Assembly (NCBI GenBank): GCA_964654665.1
Contig: CAZZKV010000022.1
Coordinates: 1 to 49,896 of the forward strand
Source of the DNA: CALCKU01 sp964654665
Lineage (GTDB): Bacteria > Pseudomonadota > Alphaproteobacteria > Caulobacterales > Maricaulaceae
Direction: 5' to 3'
DNA length: 49,896 nt
Shown here: one piece after another, positions 15,382 through 24,528 of the stretch
Numbering within the stretch: position 1 is the stretch's first letter
Layout: each line of letters begins with the position of its first letter
Made by a program: the position numbers and the translations under genes
The notes under the pieces: generated by a model
Seen by the model: the letters and a program-made list of their open reading frames with translations, nothing else
What the model was told of the DNA's origin: nothing
The model's database searches: none

Positions 15382-16488
15382 ATGTCTTTAATTTCCGATT
15401 TTGTATCGCGCGCAGAAGCTTTTGCGCAAGCTAGCGGTCAGTCTCTTTCGACACTATCACGAAAGCTACTGAATGATGGTAAGGGGCTTGCTCGATTGCA
15501 AGATGGCGGGCAATGCACTCTGAAAACATTGGAAGAGGCACGCGTTAAGCTGTCCGCGATGGAAAAAGCCCATAGCAGCGCCTCTTCGCTGGATATGACC
15601 CATCTTGATCGATTAGAAGCGGAAAGTATTCATATTATTCGCGAAGTTGCGGCTATGTGCGAAAATCCGGTCATGCTATATTCCGTGGGTAAAGATAGCT
15701 CGGTTATGTTGCATTTGGCTGAAAAAGCTTTTTATCCATCGCGTCCTCCCTTTCCCCTGATGCATGTGGATACAATGTGGAAGTTTAAAGAGATGATCGA
15801 CTTTCGGGATCGCCGTGCCAAAGAAGTCGGAATGGATTTAATTGTCCATATTAACCCGGATGGTAAACGGGATGGGGTTGGACCTTTTACTCACGGCTCT
15901 GCTGTCCATACCGATATTATGAAAACACAGGGCTTAAAACAGGCTCTGGATAAATATAAATTTGACGCTGCTTTTGGAGGTGCGCGCCGAGATGAGGAAA
16001 AATCACGCGCTAAGGAACGTATCTTTTCTTTCCGTAATGAGAACCACCGCTGGGATGCAAAAAATCAACGTCCTGAGCTATGGAATATTTATAATACGCG
16101 AGTTCATAAAGGCGAGAGCATGCGCGTTTTTCCACTATCCAATTGGACCGAGCTTGATATCTGGCAGTATATTTATAAAGAAAACATTCAAATTCCTGAT
16201 CTATATTTATCGAAAAAACGCCCTGTTGTAGAAAAAGACGGTGTTCTGATCTTGGTTGATGATGACCGGATGCCGATTGGACCGGATGAAAAAATTGAAG
16301 AAAAAATGGTCCGTTTCAGAACACTTGGCTGTTACCCTTTAACAGGAGCTGTTGAATCAGAAGCCGATACGTTACCTGAGGTTATTCAGGAAATGCTCCT
16401 AACAACAACCTCTGAACGCCAGGGGCGGGTGATTGACAGTGATGCCGGAGCCTCGATGGAACAGAAAAAAGAAGAGGGGTATTTCTAA
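15382..16488 (+). CDS. cysD: Sulfate adenylyltransferase subunit 2 with N-terminal HTH-like domain
   Basis: Catalytic subunit of ATP sulfurylase, making adenosine 5'-phosphosulfate from ATP and sulfate together with CysN. The PP-loop SVGKDSS is at 101-107, and the CysD core runs from about residue 73 to 368, ending GASMEQKKEEGYF. Usual CysD is about 300 residues; this one is 368 because of an extra 65-70 residue N-terminus. That segment (FVSRAEAFAQASG, LSTLSRKLLNDGKGLARLQ, then TLKTLEEA) looks like the small lambda-repressor-type domains common in alphaproteobacteria. A start at the internal Met72 is possible, but I see no ribosome-binding site there. The upstream ATG also lacks one and sits just behind the operator. 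It is coupled to cysNC by TAATG. Confidence 0.92.
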   Translation: MSLISDFVSRAEAFAQASGQSLSTLSRKLLNDGKGLARLQDGGQCTLKTLEEARVKLSAMEKAHSSASSLDMTHLDRLEAESIHIIREVAAMCENPVMLYSVGKDSSVMLHLAEKAFYPSRPPFPLMHVDTMWKFKEMIDFRDRRAKEVGMDLIVHINPDGKRDGVGPFTHGSAVHTDIMKTQGLKQALDKYKFDAAFGGARRDEEKSRAKERIFSFRNENHRWDAKNQRPELWNIYNTRVHKGESMRVFPLSNWTELDIWQYIYKENIQIPDLYLSKKRPVVEKDGVLILVDDDRMPIGPDEKIEEKMVRFRTLGCYPLTGAVESEADTLPEVIQEMLLTTTSERQGRVIDSDAGASMEQKKEEGYF

Positions 16489-18404
16489 TGGCCCATCATG
16501 ACGAGCTTATTGCTACGGATATTCTTGGATATCTCGAGGCCCAAGAAAATAAATCTTTCCTCCGTTTTATCACCTGCGGGTCTGTTGATGATGGGAAATC
16601 AACCCTGATTGGCCGTCTTTTATATGATTCAAAACTCATTTATGAAGACCAACTCGCCAGTATTGAAAAAGATAGTAAAAAATCAGGAACTCAGGGCGAT
16701 TCTATTGATCTTGCCTTACTTGTTGACGGTCTTGCAGCTGAGCGGGAACAAGGCATTACAATCGATGTTGCTTATCGGTTCTTTAGTACAGATAAACGTA
16801 AATTCATTGTTGCCGATACACCGGGGCATGAGCAATATACGCGCAATATGGCGACGGGGGCGTCTACGGCTGATGTGGCTGTTTTGCTGATTGATGCCCG
16901 TTATGGCGTTCAGGTACAAACGCGACGCCATGCCTATATTACATCATTATTGGGTATTAAACATGTTGTCTGCGCGATCAATAAAATGGATCTGCTGGAA
17001 TATTCGCAAAAAACATTCAACGATATTGAGGAAGATTTCCGTAATTTTTCTCAAGACCTCGGCTTTACGGAAATTACCTGTATTCCCATGTCGGCTTTGG
17101 ATGGAGATAATGTCACCACACGATCAGAAAAGACACCGTGGTATAAAGGCCCAGCCTTACTTGAATTTTTAGAAACCGTAGACGTAGAGAAAGGCTCGCT
17201 AGATGCGCCGTTTCGATTGCCCGTGCAGTGGGTGAACCGTCCGAACCTTGATTTTCGCGGATTTTCTGGAACCATTGCATCCGGGACCATACGGGTTGGT
17301 GATAAAATTACCGTTGCGCCCTCTGGTAAAACCTCAGCGGTCAAAGAGATTGTTACCTATGACGATAATAAAGAAGCAGCCCGTGAAGATATGGCTGTTA
17401 CGCTGACGCTAACTGATGAGATTGATATATCGCGCGGAGATATTATTTGCCAAGCGGGAGCTCCGGCCCAAGACGCAGATCAATTTCAAGCCCATATACT
17501 TTGGATGAGCGATACCGAAATGTTTCCGGGACGGCAATATTTGCTAAAAACGACGAACCGGACGGTTCCCGCCAGTGTTACCAATTTAAAACACAAAGTT
17601 GATGTCAATGATTTTAGCCAAGAAGCCGGTAAGACATTAGCCCTGAATGAGGTCGGTGTGTGTACGCTATCTTTGGGCGCGACGATTGCCTTTGACCCTT
17701 ATGTTGATAATCGTAATACGGGGTCTTTTGTGCTTATTGATCGGCAAAGCAATGCGACCGTTGGTGTGGGTATGCTCGATTTCTCGTTGCGCCGCGCCGG
17801 TAATGTTGTCTGGCAGGATCTTGATGTCAATAAAACAGCGCGTGCCAATATTAAATATCAACGCCCTGCTATGCTGTTGTTAACAGGTCTGTCGGGGTCT
17901 GGTAAATCGACGATTGCCAATATGGTTGAAAAACGTTTGCTCGATTATGGCCGTCATACTTATCTTTTGGACGGAGATAATATGCGTCATGGGCTGTCTA
18001 ATGACCTTGGATTTACAAAAGCTGATAGAATTGAGAATATGCGCCGCGTCGGCGAAGCGGCCAAATTAATGGTTGATGCTGGATTGATCACATTATCAGC
18101 GGTTATATCACCGTTTAGAAGTGAACGTGATGCGTTACGCAGTACGATGGCTGAAGGTGAGTTTATCGAAATCTATGTCAGCACACCGCTTGATGTGTGC
18201 GAAGCGCGTGATGTGAAAGGGCTTTATGCCAAGGCGCGCCGCGGCGAAATTGAGAATTTCACGGGCATTAGCAGTGAATATCAAGCGCCAGAAAACCCTG
18301 AAATTACGGTTAATACGGCGGATACGCCTGCTGATGTTGCCGCTGAAACCATTGTTCAATATTTGATGGATCATGGATATTTGAATGGCCAGATTGACAT
18401 ATGA
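16488..18404 (+). CDS. cysNC: Bifunctional sulfate adenylyltransferase subunit 1 / APS kinase
   Basis: GTPase subunit of ATP sulfurylase fused to adenylylsulfate kinase, so one protein drives sulfate to APS and then to PAPS. The 638 residues split into an EF-Tu-like GTPase with P-loop GSVDDGKST (31-39), DTPGHEQYTRNM and NKMD, and a C-terminal APS kinase from about 455. The kinase has P-loop GLSGSGKST (near 466), LDGDNMRHGLSNDLGF and the FTGISSEYQAPENPE lid. All key motifs of both halves are present. It lies in an operon with cysD (1-nt overlap) and the DHH gene (4-nt ATGA overlap). Reduction genes (cysH, cysIJ) are not in the window. Confidence 0.96.
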   Translation: MAHHDELIATDILGYLEAQENKSFLRFITCGSVDDGKSTLIGRLLYDSKLIYEDQLASIEKDSKKSGTQGDSIDLALLVDGLAAEREQGITIDVAYRFFSTDKRKFIVADTPGHEQYTRNMATGASTADVAVLLIDARYGVQVQTRRHAYITSLLGIKHVVCAINKMDLLEYSQKTFNDIEEDFRNFSQDLGFTEITCIPMSALDGDNVTTRSEKTPWYKGPALLEFLETVDVEKGSLDAPFRLPVQWVNRPNLDFRGFSGTIASGTIRVGDKITVAPSGKTSAVKEIVTYDDNKEAAREDMAVTLTLTDEIDISRGDIICQAGAPAQDADQFQAHILWMSDTEMFPGRQYLLKTTNRTVPASVTNLKHKVDVNDFSQEAGKTLALNEVGVCTLSLGATIAFDPYVDNRNTGSFVLIDRQSNATVGVGMLDFSLRRAGNVVWQDLDVNKTARANIKYQRPAMLLLTGLSGSGKSTIANMVEKRLLDYGRHTYLLDGDNMRHGLSNDLGFTKADRIENMRRVGEAAKLMVDAGLITLSAVISPFRSERDALRSTMAEGEFIEIYVSTPLDVCEARDVKGLYAKARRGEIENFTGISSEYQAPENPEITVNTADTPADVAAETIVQYLMDHGYLNGQIDI

Positions 18405-19360
18405 TCACAAGTTATGACGTTTTTAACGGGGATGCGGATGGAATAGTTTCGCTCATACAGTTGCGCTTAACGGAGCCGCGCCCCGATGCGGTTCTGGTCA
18501 CTGGACGGAAACGCGATATAAAACTTCTGGCACAAATAAAGCCTCAATCAGGGGATGATCTTACGGTGCTTGATATATCTATGCGGTCAAATGGAGATGA
18601 TTTGCGCCGGATTTTGAATTGCGGGGCGCATGTCTTTTATGTCGACCATCATAATCCGGGCGAGATACCCGAACATCTTAACCTTAAGGCGGTGATCGAT
18701 ACATCCTCGGAGAATTGCACAGCCATGTTAGTGGATAGTTGTTTGGAGGGCGCTTATCGGGCTTGGGCTGTAACGGCAGCCTTTGGGGATAATTTTCCGG
18801 CGCTCGCCAAACGTAAGGCGGCAGGCTTAAATTTACCGCTCGATAAGCTCCAGCGCCTCGGTATTTTGATTAATTACAATGGGTATGGCGCGGAAATAAA
18901 CGATTTGTTCTTTCACCCGGCCGACCTTTACCGGGCTTTGTTACCATATGCGGATCCGCAAGACTTCCTAGCGGATAAAACGGATGTGTTTCACACACTT
19001 GAAGACGGATATACGTCCGATATGGACAAGGCAAAGCAGGCGAAAATTTTAGATGAGAGTGTCGTCGGACAGATTCTGGTTTTACCAAATACAGCTAGTT
19101 CACGCCGCGTTTCCGGTGTTTACGGGAATGCGCAAGCCCAAGCCTATCCCGCGCGCGCGCATGCGATTTTGACCGAAGATCAAACCGGTCAAAATTATCT
19201 TGTTAGTATCAGGGCTCCGCTCTCGCGCCGGACAGGCGCAGATAGGCTTGCCTTGCAATTTGAAACGGGCGGTGGGCGCTCTGCTGCGGCGGGCATTAAT
19301 GTGCTGCCGGCTGGTGATTTACCCCGATTTATTGACGCATTTCGTGCAGCGTTTTCTTAA
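18401..19360 (+). CDS. DHH-family phosphoesterase, candidate PAP phosphatase
   Basis: The 319-residue protein carries the DHH metal-binding motifs: DVFNGDADGIVS (6-17) as motif I, Asp58 in VLDIS and VDHHNP (81-86) with Asp82-His83-His84. A DHHA1-type glycine-rich end, GGGRSAAAGI, starts at about 290. DHH/DHHA1 enzymes include NrnA, which hydrolyses short oligonucleotides and 3'-phosphoadenosine 5'-phosphate. Its ATG overlaps the cysNC stop (ATGA), so it is made with the sulfate-activating enzymes. The obvious inference is removal of PAP produced when PAPS is used. It lacks signal peptide or membrane segments. RNA or cyclic dinucleotide hydrolysis is an alternative that the operon does not favour. 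Confidence 0.8.
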   Translation: MITSYDVFNGDADGIVSLIQLRLTEPRPDAVLVTGRKRDIKLLAQIKPQSGDDLTVLDISMRSNGDDLRRILNCGAHVFYVDHHNPGEIPEHLNLKAVIDTSSENCTAMLVDSCLEGAYRAWAVTAAFGDNFPALAKRKAAGLNLPLDKLQRLGILINYNGYGAEINDLFFHPADLYRALLPYADPQDFLADKTDVFHTLEDGYTSDMDKAKQAKILDESVVGQILVLPNTASSRRVSGVYGNAQAQAYPARAHAILTEDQTGQNYLVSIRAPLSRRTGADRLALQFETGGGRSAAAGINVLPAGDLPRFIDAFRAAFS

Positions 19361-19363
19361 ACT

Positions 19364-20098
19364 TTAGCCGCCAAGTGCATCATCGAGCATAGCTTGAAGA
19401 CGGTTAACATCCGCGCCAGCCATATAATCATCATTGATCAAAAAATAGGGCGTACCGGTTAAAGACGGAATACGCTGGGCTAGGATAAGGGTATCGTCTA
19501 ATTGGACCTCCAATTTTTCATCAGCCATGTCTTTGCGGAACTTTTCCATGTCCAAGCCAACATCGGCGGCAATTTTTTCGACCCGTTCATGTGTCAGGCT
19601 ACGTTCAGACATAAGGGCGAAATGCATTTCGGTATATTTTCCTTGTTCGGATGCTGCAAGGGCCGCTTTGGCGGCATTGCGCGATGTTTTGCTGCGGCCG
19701 TCTAATATCGGTAGTTCTTTGAAAATAATGCGGACATCCTTTGGGTGTTTTTCCATAATTTCTTTCACCCATTCCGTCGATTGTTTGCAATATCCACAAT
19801 TATAATCAAAAAATTCAACAATGGTAACTTTCGCATTTTTAGGACCAAAACTGGCATCGCGGGGGTCCTTATAAAGTGAATCCGCTACGGCTGTGATAGA
19901 TGCGCGATCTTCTTTCTTCTCAAGTTCGATAAGAGCCTCGCGGATGATTTCTGGATTTTCCAGCAGGTAGGCCCGGACAATTTCTTCAACCTCGGTTTTG
20001 TCTAATTGGGATGTTGGCCCGGCTTGAGCACATCCCGCAATAGCCACGAATGATAGGCTAAGGGCTGTTGTCGTTAGAAACTTCATCATCATCTCCAT
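19364..20098 (-). CDS. DsbA-family thioredoxin-fold lipoprotein-like protein
   Basis: Likely periplasmic thiol-disulfide oxidoreductase or disulfide isomerase. The 244-residue protein has an N-terminal signal with a lipobox-like IAGC (Cys23), a helical region at about 35-80 of the Com1/BdbD type and a thioredoxin fold with active site CGYC (101-104) in FFDYNCGYCKQS. Near the C-terminus SLTGTPYFLIND supplies the cis-Pro loop (TP). Length and layout match alphaproteobacterial DsbA-family proteins that lack a dedicated DsbB nearby. The start could be the first of several Met codons (MEMMMKF). It converges with the DHH gene, only 3 nt apart, and follows the M48 gene on the same strand. Confidence 0.87.
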   Translation of the reverse strand: MEMMMKFLTTTALSLSFVAIAGCAQAGPTSQLDKTEVEEIVRAYLLENPEIIREALIELEKKEDRASITAVADSLYKDPRDASFGPKNAKVTIVEFFDYNCGYCKQSTEWVKEIMEKHPKDVRIIFKELPILDGRSKTSRNAAKAALAASEQGKYTEMHFALMSERSLTHERVEKIAADVGLDMEKFRKDMADEKLEVQLDDTLILAQRIPSLTGTPYFLINDDYMAGADVNRLQAMLDDALGG

Positions 20099-20173
20099 AA
20101 TTGCGAACAGCCTTAGCTATTAGTCCTTAACATTGGCTTAGTCGTTGGAAGCTTATTTTATTAATATTTTCGC

Positions 20174-21547
20174 CTAGGGTTTACGGCGGTATCGTTTGCC
20201 TTTGCGTTTGGCAAGCTGCGCATCCGCAATAACGATAATATCGGATGCCCGCCGCCATTGTGGAAGGCTCCGCGGGAGGTCTTCTTGCGCGCGAGCAGCA
20301 AAAGAGCGCGATCGTTGCAAATCACCAGTGTGATAAGCTTGTTCAGCAATAGCATATTTCGCCAGTGCATCTTTTCTTTGTTTGCCATAAGCCTGTGATA
20401 GATAATACCAAGCGGCCCCATTGGTTTTCTCTTTTTGTAATGCAGATTTTAATAATAAGACAGCCTCTTGAACGGATGTGGGTTCACCCTTTTCAATGAG
20501 AGCTTGAGCATGGGCAATTTCAAGCAGCGGTGCATCGGGTTTCAGCCGGCGGGCCTCGGCAATCGGAGCCAAAGATTGTTGGCCTCGTCCGCTTTCATAT
20601 AAAATTTGGGCCTTTAGCTCATGATAATAAGGATTACGAGGATGTTTGCTAATCAGAGCATCAATCTCGCGCGTTGCATTTTTAAGATCGGCACCCTTGA
20701 AATAGGCGACAGAGCGCGCCAGACGTGCGGGGTCAGATATGTCACTTTCTGGATAGAGTGAAAATACAATTTGTGCGCCATCAAGAAATCCCCGTAATTT
20801 TGCTTTCATCATAGCTAGATCATAAATTTCCTTATCCGTATCGGTCTTGTTGACATAAGGACTTTCCCCGACAACTTCTCTGAGACTGTCGATACGATCA
20901 CTTGAGAGTGGATGAGACCTAAAATAGGGATAACGGCGGGCTTGAGAGAGAACTTCCTGATAACGAAATTTTTCAAAAAACTCTATAAGTCCCATACCTG
21001 ACTGGCCTGTGCGCTCCATATATTGTGCAGCATATTGGTCAGCAACAGATTCGCCTGTCCGTGTATGGGCCAAGACTTCCAAAGCACCAAATTGTTGCGA
21101 TCCACCAAGGATAAGCGCTCCTGCTTCGGCCTCGCCTGCTAAAATCGCTGCAAGGCCAATGCCGGCTGCGATCAGAATAGACCCATAGGCGCTGCGGTTT
21201 TGATAGTCAGAGCGGGCAATACGGCCATCAGCGATATGCCCCGCCTCATGAGCAATAACGCCTTTGAGTTGATTAGGCGTATCCGAGGCTAGAATAAGAC
21301 CTGTATGCAGGAAGATGTTTTGCCCGCGTGTGACGAATGCATTCAAGCTGGGGTCATTTACAATATAGATATCAACAGCTTCAGGGGATAGGCCTGCCGC
21401 GCGTAAAAGCGGGGTGGTGTATCCTTCTAAAATTTCTTCAATTTCTGTATCGCGCAATAAAGACTGGGCTGTGGCATTTGAAATACCACAGAGCGTCACT
21501 ACGGTTGTGATCATTACCGCTGTTAATATACGTAAAATTACTGTCAT
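20174..21547 (-). CDS. M48-family periplasmic metalloprotease with TPR domain (BepA-like)
   Basis: Zinc protease/chaperone of outer-membrane protein quality control, related to BepA/YfgC. The 457-residue protein has a signal peptide (about 1-28, ending NATAQ) and the zinc motif HEAGH (100-104). The third-ligand helix GESVADQYAAQYM lies near 165. A C-terminal half of tetratricopeptide-like helices contains YYHELKAQILYESG and AWYYLSQAYGKQ. Length is close to BepA (487). It is followed by the DsbA-like gene on the same strand, and both act in the periplasm. Upstream, 128 nt separate it from rne, including an inverted repeat CTTGATA-gct-TATCAAG (21565-21581) of unknown role. Confidence 0.9.
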   Translation of the reverse strand: MTVILRILTAVMITTVVTLCGISNATAQSLLRDTEIEEILEGYTTPLLRAAGLSPEAVDIYIVNDPSLNAFVTRGQNIFLHTGLILASDTPNQLKGVIAHEAGHIADGRIARSDYQNRSAYGSILIAAGIGLAAILAGEAEAGALILGGSQQFGALEVLAHTRTGESVADQYAAQYMERTGQSGMGLIEFFEKFRYQEVLSQARRYPYFRSHPLSSDRIDSLREVVGESPYVNKTDTDKEIYDLAMMKAKLRGFLDGAQIVFSLYPESDISDPARLARSVAYFKGADLKNATREIDALISKHPRNPYYHELKAQILYESGRGQQSLAPIAEARRLKPDAPLLEIAHAQALIEKGEPTSVQEAVLLLKSALQKEKTNGAAWYYLSQAYGKQRKDALAKYAIAEQAYHTGDLQRSRSFAARAQEDLPRSLPQWRRASDIIVIADAQLAKRKGKRYRRKP

Positions 21548-21675
21548 TCAGCGAAGTCCTTTAGCTTGATAGCTTATCAAGATATCCCATTCCGCAAAGA
21601 CACCGTCAAGTTACCGGCCTGTCACAATGCGGTGAAATAGCAGTGACTTTCAGGACTAACAGGCTTTAGAGGTCG

Positions 21676-24528
21676 TTAATCCTTTAAAAGGCGATTAAGC
21701 CAACCACGCTTCTTTTTCGGTTTATTATCATCGCTTGCCGCCGGTGGAGTGTCGGTTTTTTGTGCAATGGGGACAGTTTCCATGGCAATCGGTTTTTTAA
21801 GATCCACTGCTTTTTTCGGGGCAGGCTTACGGGCCGGTGCTTTCTTCGCAGATGCTTTTTTAGTGGGTGCTTTTTTAGCCGCTGCCGTTTGGGTGGCTGC
21901 TGTATCACCGTCTTGTTTTTGAGCGGTGGTTTTCTTAGCTGCCGGTTTTTTAGGCGCTGCTTTTCGGGCAGGGGTTTTTCTGACGGGTGCAGCTTTTCTG
22001 GCTGGTGCAGCTTTTCTGGCTGTCGCTTTTTTAGCAGCAGGTTTTGAAGCCTCAGTTTTGGCGGCCTTTTTAGTGGTCGTTGTTTTCTTCGGCGAAGCCT
22101 TTTTAGCGGGAGCTTTACGCGTACGCTTTGCAGTTTCCGCTGTGCCGTCTTTTGCGACAGAGTCTTGAGGCTTTGGACGGGATGGAGCTTTGCGACGCGC
22201 GGACGCAGTCGATGTTACTTTTTCAACTGTTTCCGTCACAACAGGTGTCGTTTTAGCGGCCGCTTTTTTAGCCGGTGCCTTACGGCGTGTTTTTGGTTTA
22301 TCTGCGGGCGCTTTCTTCGGCGGGGCTTTTCTACGGGCCGTACTACGGGGTTTTTCATCCTGCGTTTGTGTGTCGACCGCAGGTTCTGCGGTATCAATAA
22401 CCGCTGTCTTTTTAGCGGGTGCTTTGCGGCGGGCTGTGCTGCGAGACTTACTTTTTTGGGAGGCTTTAGTATCAGTTTCAAGCACTTCCATTGCCGGTTC
22501 GGGTGTAGCCGCTTTTTTGGACGGGGCTTTACGTCGGCCGCGCCGCGATTTCGTCTCGGTTTTACCGTTATCTTCGGTTGGTTTTATATCTGCTACATCC
22601 GTATCCGTTGTATCAGCTATATCAGCATTGCGGTCCTCACGTTGCGATCGTCCTTTACCGCCCCGACGGCCCCGGCGGCGGCGCTTGTTGGGTTTTTCGT
22701 CCGATGAGATATCTTCATCATGTTCTTCGGTTTCGCTAACCGCTTTCTCATCTTTCCGAGATTTCTTACTTTTTGTTTTTTCTGCGGCCTTGCGAGAGCG
22801 TTGGCTTTCCCTGCGTAATTCTTCTTCAATGGCTTTGAGCGGGTCCGGTCCTGCATCATCACGATTTTCGACATGTTCCAGTATAAAGCTTGGTCGGATC
22901 AGAGTGTCATCACCAACAACTTCGGTGAAGACATCAAAACTATCATCAACATGTTGCAACAAATCGCGTTTTTCATTGAAGATATAAACCGCAACATCTG
23001 GAGATACTTTTAAACGAATACGGCGAACCTGTCCGCGGGCTCCAATGTCCTCAACCGCGCGTATAGCGGCAAGGGCACTGCTTTCTATCGTGCGTTTACG
23101 TCCAACGCCATCACAGTGCTCGCAAGAGGCTGTTGATCCTTCCAATAGGCTGCGGCGGCGGCGTTGACGAGAAATTTCCATCAATCCAAATTGTGAAATA
23201 CGGCTCATTTGCACACGTGCGCGGTCGCGTGCCAGAGCGTCTTTCATTTTCTTTTCAACAGAACGGTTGTTTTTATTTTCATCCATATCAATGAAGTCGA
23301 TAACAACAAGGCCCGCGAGATCGCGCAGACGCATTTGCCGGGCGATTTCTTCTGCGGCTTCTTGGTTGGTTTTTAGGGCCGTGCGTTCCACATTCCGCTC
23401 TTTTGTCGAGCGGCCAGAGTTAACGTCAATCGAGACAAGGGCTTCAGTTGGGTGAATAACCAAATATCCGCCAGATTTTAGCTGCACAACAGAGCTTAGG
23501 CTACTTTCAATTTGTTTTTCGACTTGGAACCGGAGAAATAACGGTATGCCATCCTTATATTGTTTTACGTTTTTTGCATGGCTCGGCATTAACATTTTGA
23601 TGAAAGCCTTTGCCGTTTTATAGGCTTCGTCACCTTGCACAAGAATTTCTTCTATATCCTTGTTATACATGTCCCGGATCGAGCGTTTTATAAGATTGCC
23701 TTCCTCATGAATAAGGGCCGGAGCGATCGATTTTAGGGTTGTTTCGCGTATTTCACTCCAGTGACGAGAGAGATAATCATAATCACGCTTAATCTCGACT
23801 TTAGTGCGTTTTGCTCCGGCTGTGCGCACAATAACGCCCATGCCTTGCGGAACCTCAAGTTCGCTCATCACGGCCTTCAACCGTTTACGATCCGACCCAT
23901 TGGCGATCTTACGCGAAATGCCGCCGCCGCGCGGTGTATTGGGCATTAAAACGCAATACCGGCCTGCGAGGGACAAATATGTCGTCATGGCGGCGCCTTT
24001 ATTGCCACGTTCTTCTTTTACAGCTTGGATCAGAAGAATTTGACCCCGCTTGATAACTTCTTGAATTTTATACCGGCGGCGCGACATACGTTTACGGCGC
24101 GATGAGGCGACTTTAACTTGCTCATCTGCGATTTCCGCATCTTCTTCATCACTGGCATCATCCCTATCTGGGTCAAGATTGTCGTCGCGGTCATCAGTGG
24201 CTGTATCGTCGATGGTTTCATCATCATTTTCGGCGCGGTTATCCGCTTCCTCCTGTTCCATCAGAGCCCGCTTATCCTCTTCGGGGATACGGTAGTAATC
24301 GGGATGGATTTCACTAAAGGCTAAAAAGCCATGGCGATTTCCGCCATATTCTACAAAAGCAGCTTGCAAAGAGGGTTCAACGCGTGTGACGCGCGCCAGA
24401 TAGACATTTCCGCGTAATTGGCGCTTGTTACGGCTTTCAAAATCTAATTCTTCAACCCGTGTTCCGTCGACGATCACGACCCGGGTTTCTTCCGGGTGGG
24501 ATGCGTCCATTAACATTCTTTTTGTCAT
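21676..24528 (-). CDS. rne: Ribonuclease E/G family endoribonuclease with long Lys/Ala/Pro tail
   Basis: Endoribonuclease of mRNA decay and rRNA processing, scaffold of the degradosome. The 950-residue protein has an N-terminal S1 domain (about 36-190) interrupted by an acidic insertion (about 92-140, rich in Asp/Glu). The catalytic metal site is Asp368 in SIDVNSGRST plus IDFIDMD (about 410-416), and the zinc-link cysteines are Cys469 and Cys472 in CEHCDGVGR. From about 590 to the end the sequence is low-complexity, with repeated RRKAP(A/P)KK, ARKAAP and AKKAP units resembling histone H1 or bacterial histone-like tails. It ends KKKRGWLNRLLKD, a plausible partner-binding peptide. A 390-nt leader with a strong hairpin precedes it. 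Confidence 0.94.
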   Translation of the reverse strand: MTKRMLMDASHPEETRVVIVDGTRVEELDFESRNKRQLRGNVYLARVTRVEPSLQAAFVEYGGNRHGFLAFSEIHPDYYRIPEEDKRALMEQEEADNRAENDDETIDDTATDDRDDNLDPDRDDASDEEDAEIADEQVKVASSRRKRMSRRRYKIQEVIKRGQILLIQAVKEERGNKGAAMTTYLSLAGRYCVLMPNTPRGGGISRKIANGSDRKRLKAVMSELEVPQGMGVIVRTAGAKRTKVEIKRDYDYLSRHWSEIRETTLKSIAPALIHEEGNLIKRSIRDMYNKDIEEILVQGDEAYKTAKAFIKMLMPSHAKNVKQYKDGIPLFLRFQVEKQIESSLSSVVQLKSGGYLVIHPTEALVSIDVNSGRSTKERNVERTALKTNQEAAEEIARQMRLRDLAGLVVIDFIDMDENKNNRSVEKKMKDALARDRARVQMSRISQFGLMEISRQRRRRSLLEGSTASCEHCDGVGRKRTIESSALAAIRAVEDIGARGQVRRIRLKVSPDVAVYIFNEKRDLLQHVDDSFDVFTEVVGDDTLIRPSFILEHVENRDDAGPDPLKAIEEELRRESQRSRKAAEKTKSKKSRKDEKAVSETEEHDEDISSDEKPNKRRRRGRRGGKGRSQREDRNADIADTTDTDVADIKPTEDNGKTETKSRRGRRKAPSKKAATPEPAMEVLETDTKASQKSKSRSTARRKAPAKKTAVIDTAEPAVDTQTQDEKPRSTARRKAPPKKAPADKPKTRRKAPAKKAAAKTTPVVTETVEKVTSTASARRKAPSRPKPQDSVAKDGTAETAKRTRKAPAKKASPKKTTTTKKAAKTEASKPAAKKATARKAAPARKAAPVRKTPARKAAPKKPAAKKTTAQKQDGDTAATQTAAAKKAPTKKASAKKAPARKPAPKKAVDLKKPIAMETVPIAQKTDTPPAASDDNKPKKKRGWLNRLLKD

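Noticed and set aside
21565..21581. CTTGATA-gct-TATCAAG as an rne terminator
   Set aside because: AT-rich arms and no T-run on the minus strand. It may be an operator or chance.
22165..22987. Long open frames opposite the RNase E tail
   Set aside because: Artefacts of the Lys/Ala-rich codons of rne read on the other strand. They encode Cys/Phe- or Ser/Ala/Val-rich nonsense.
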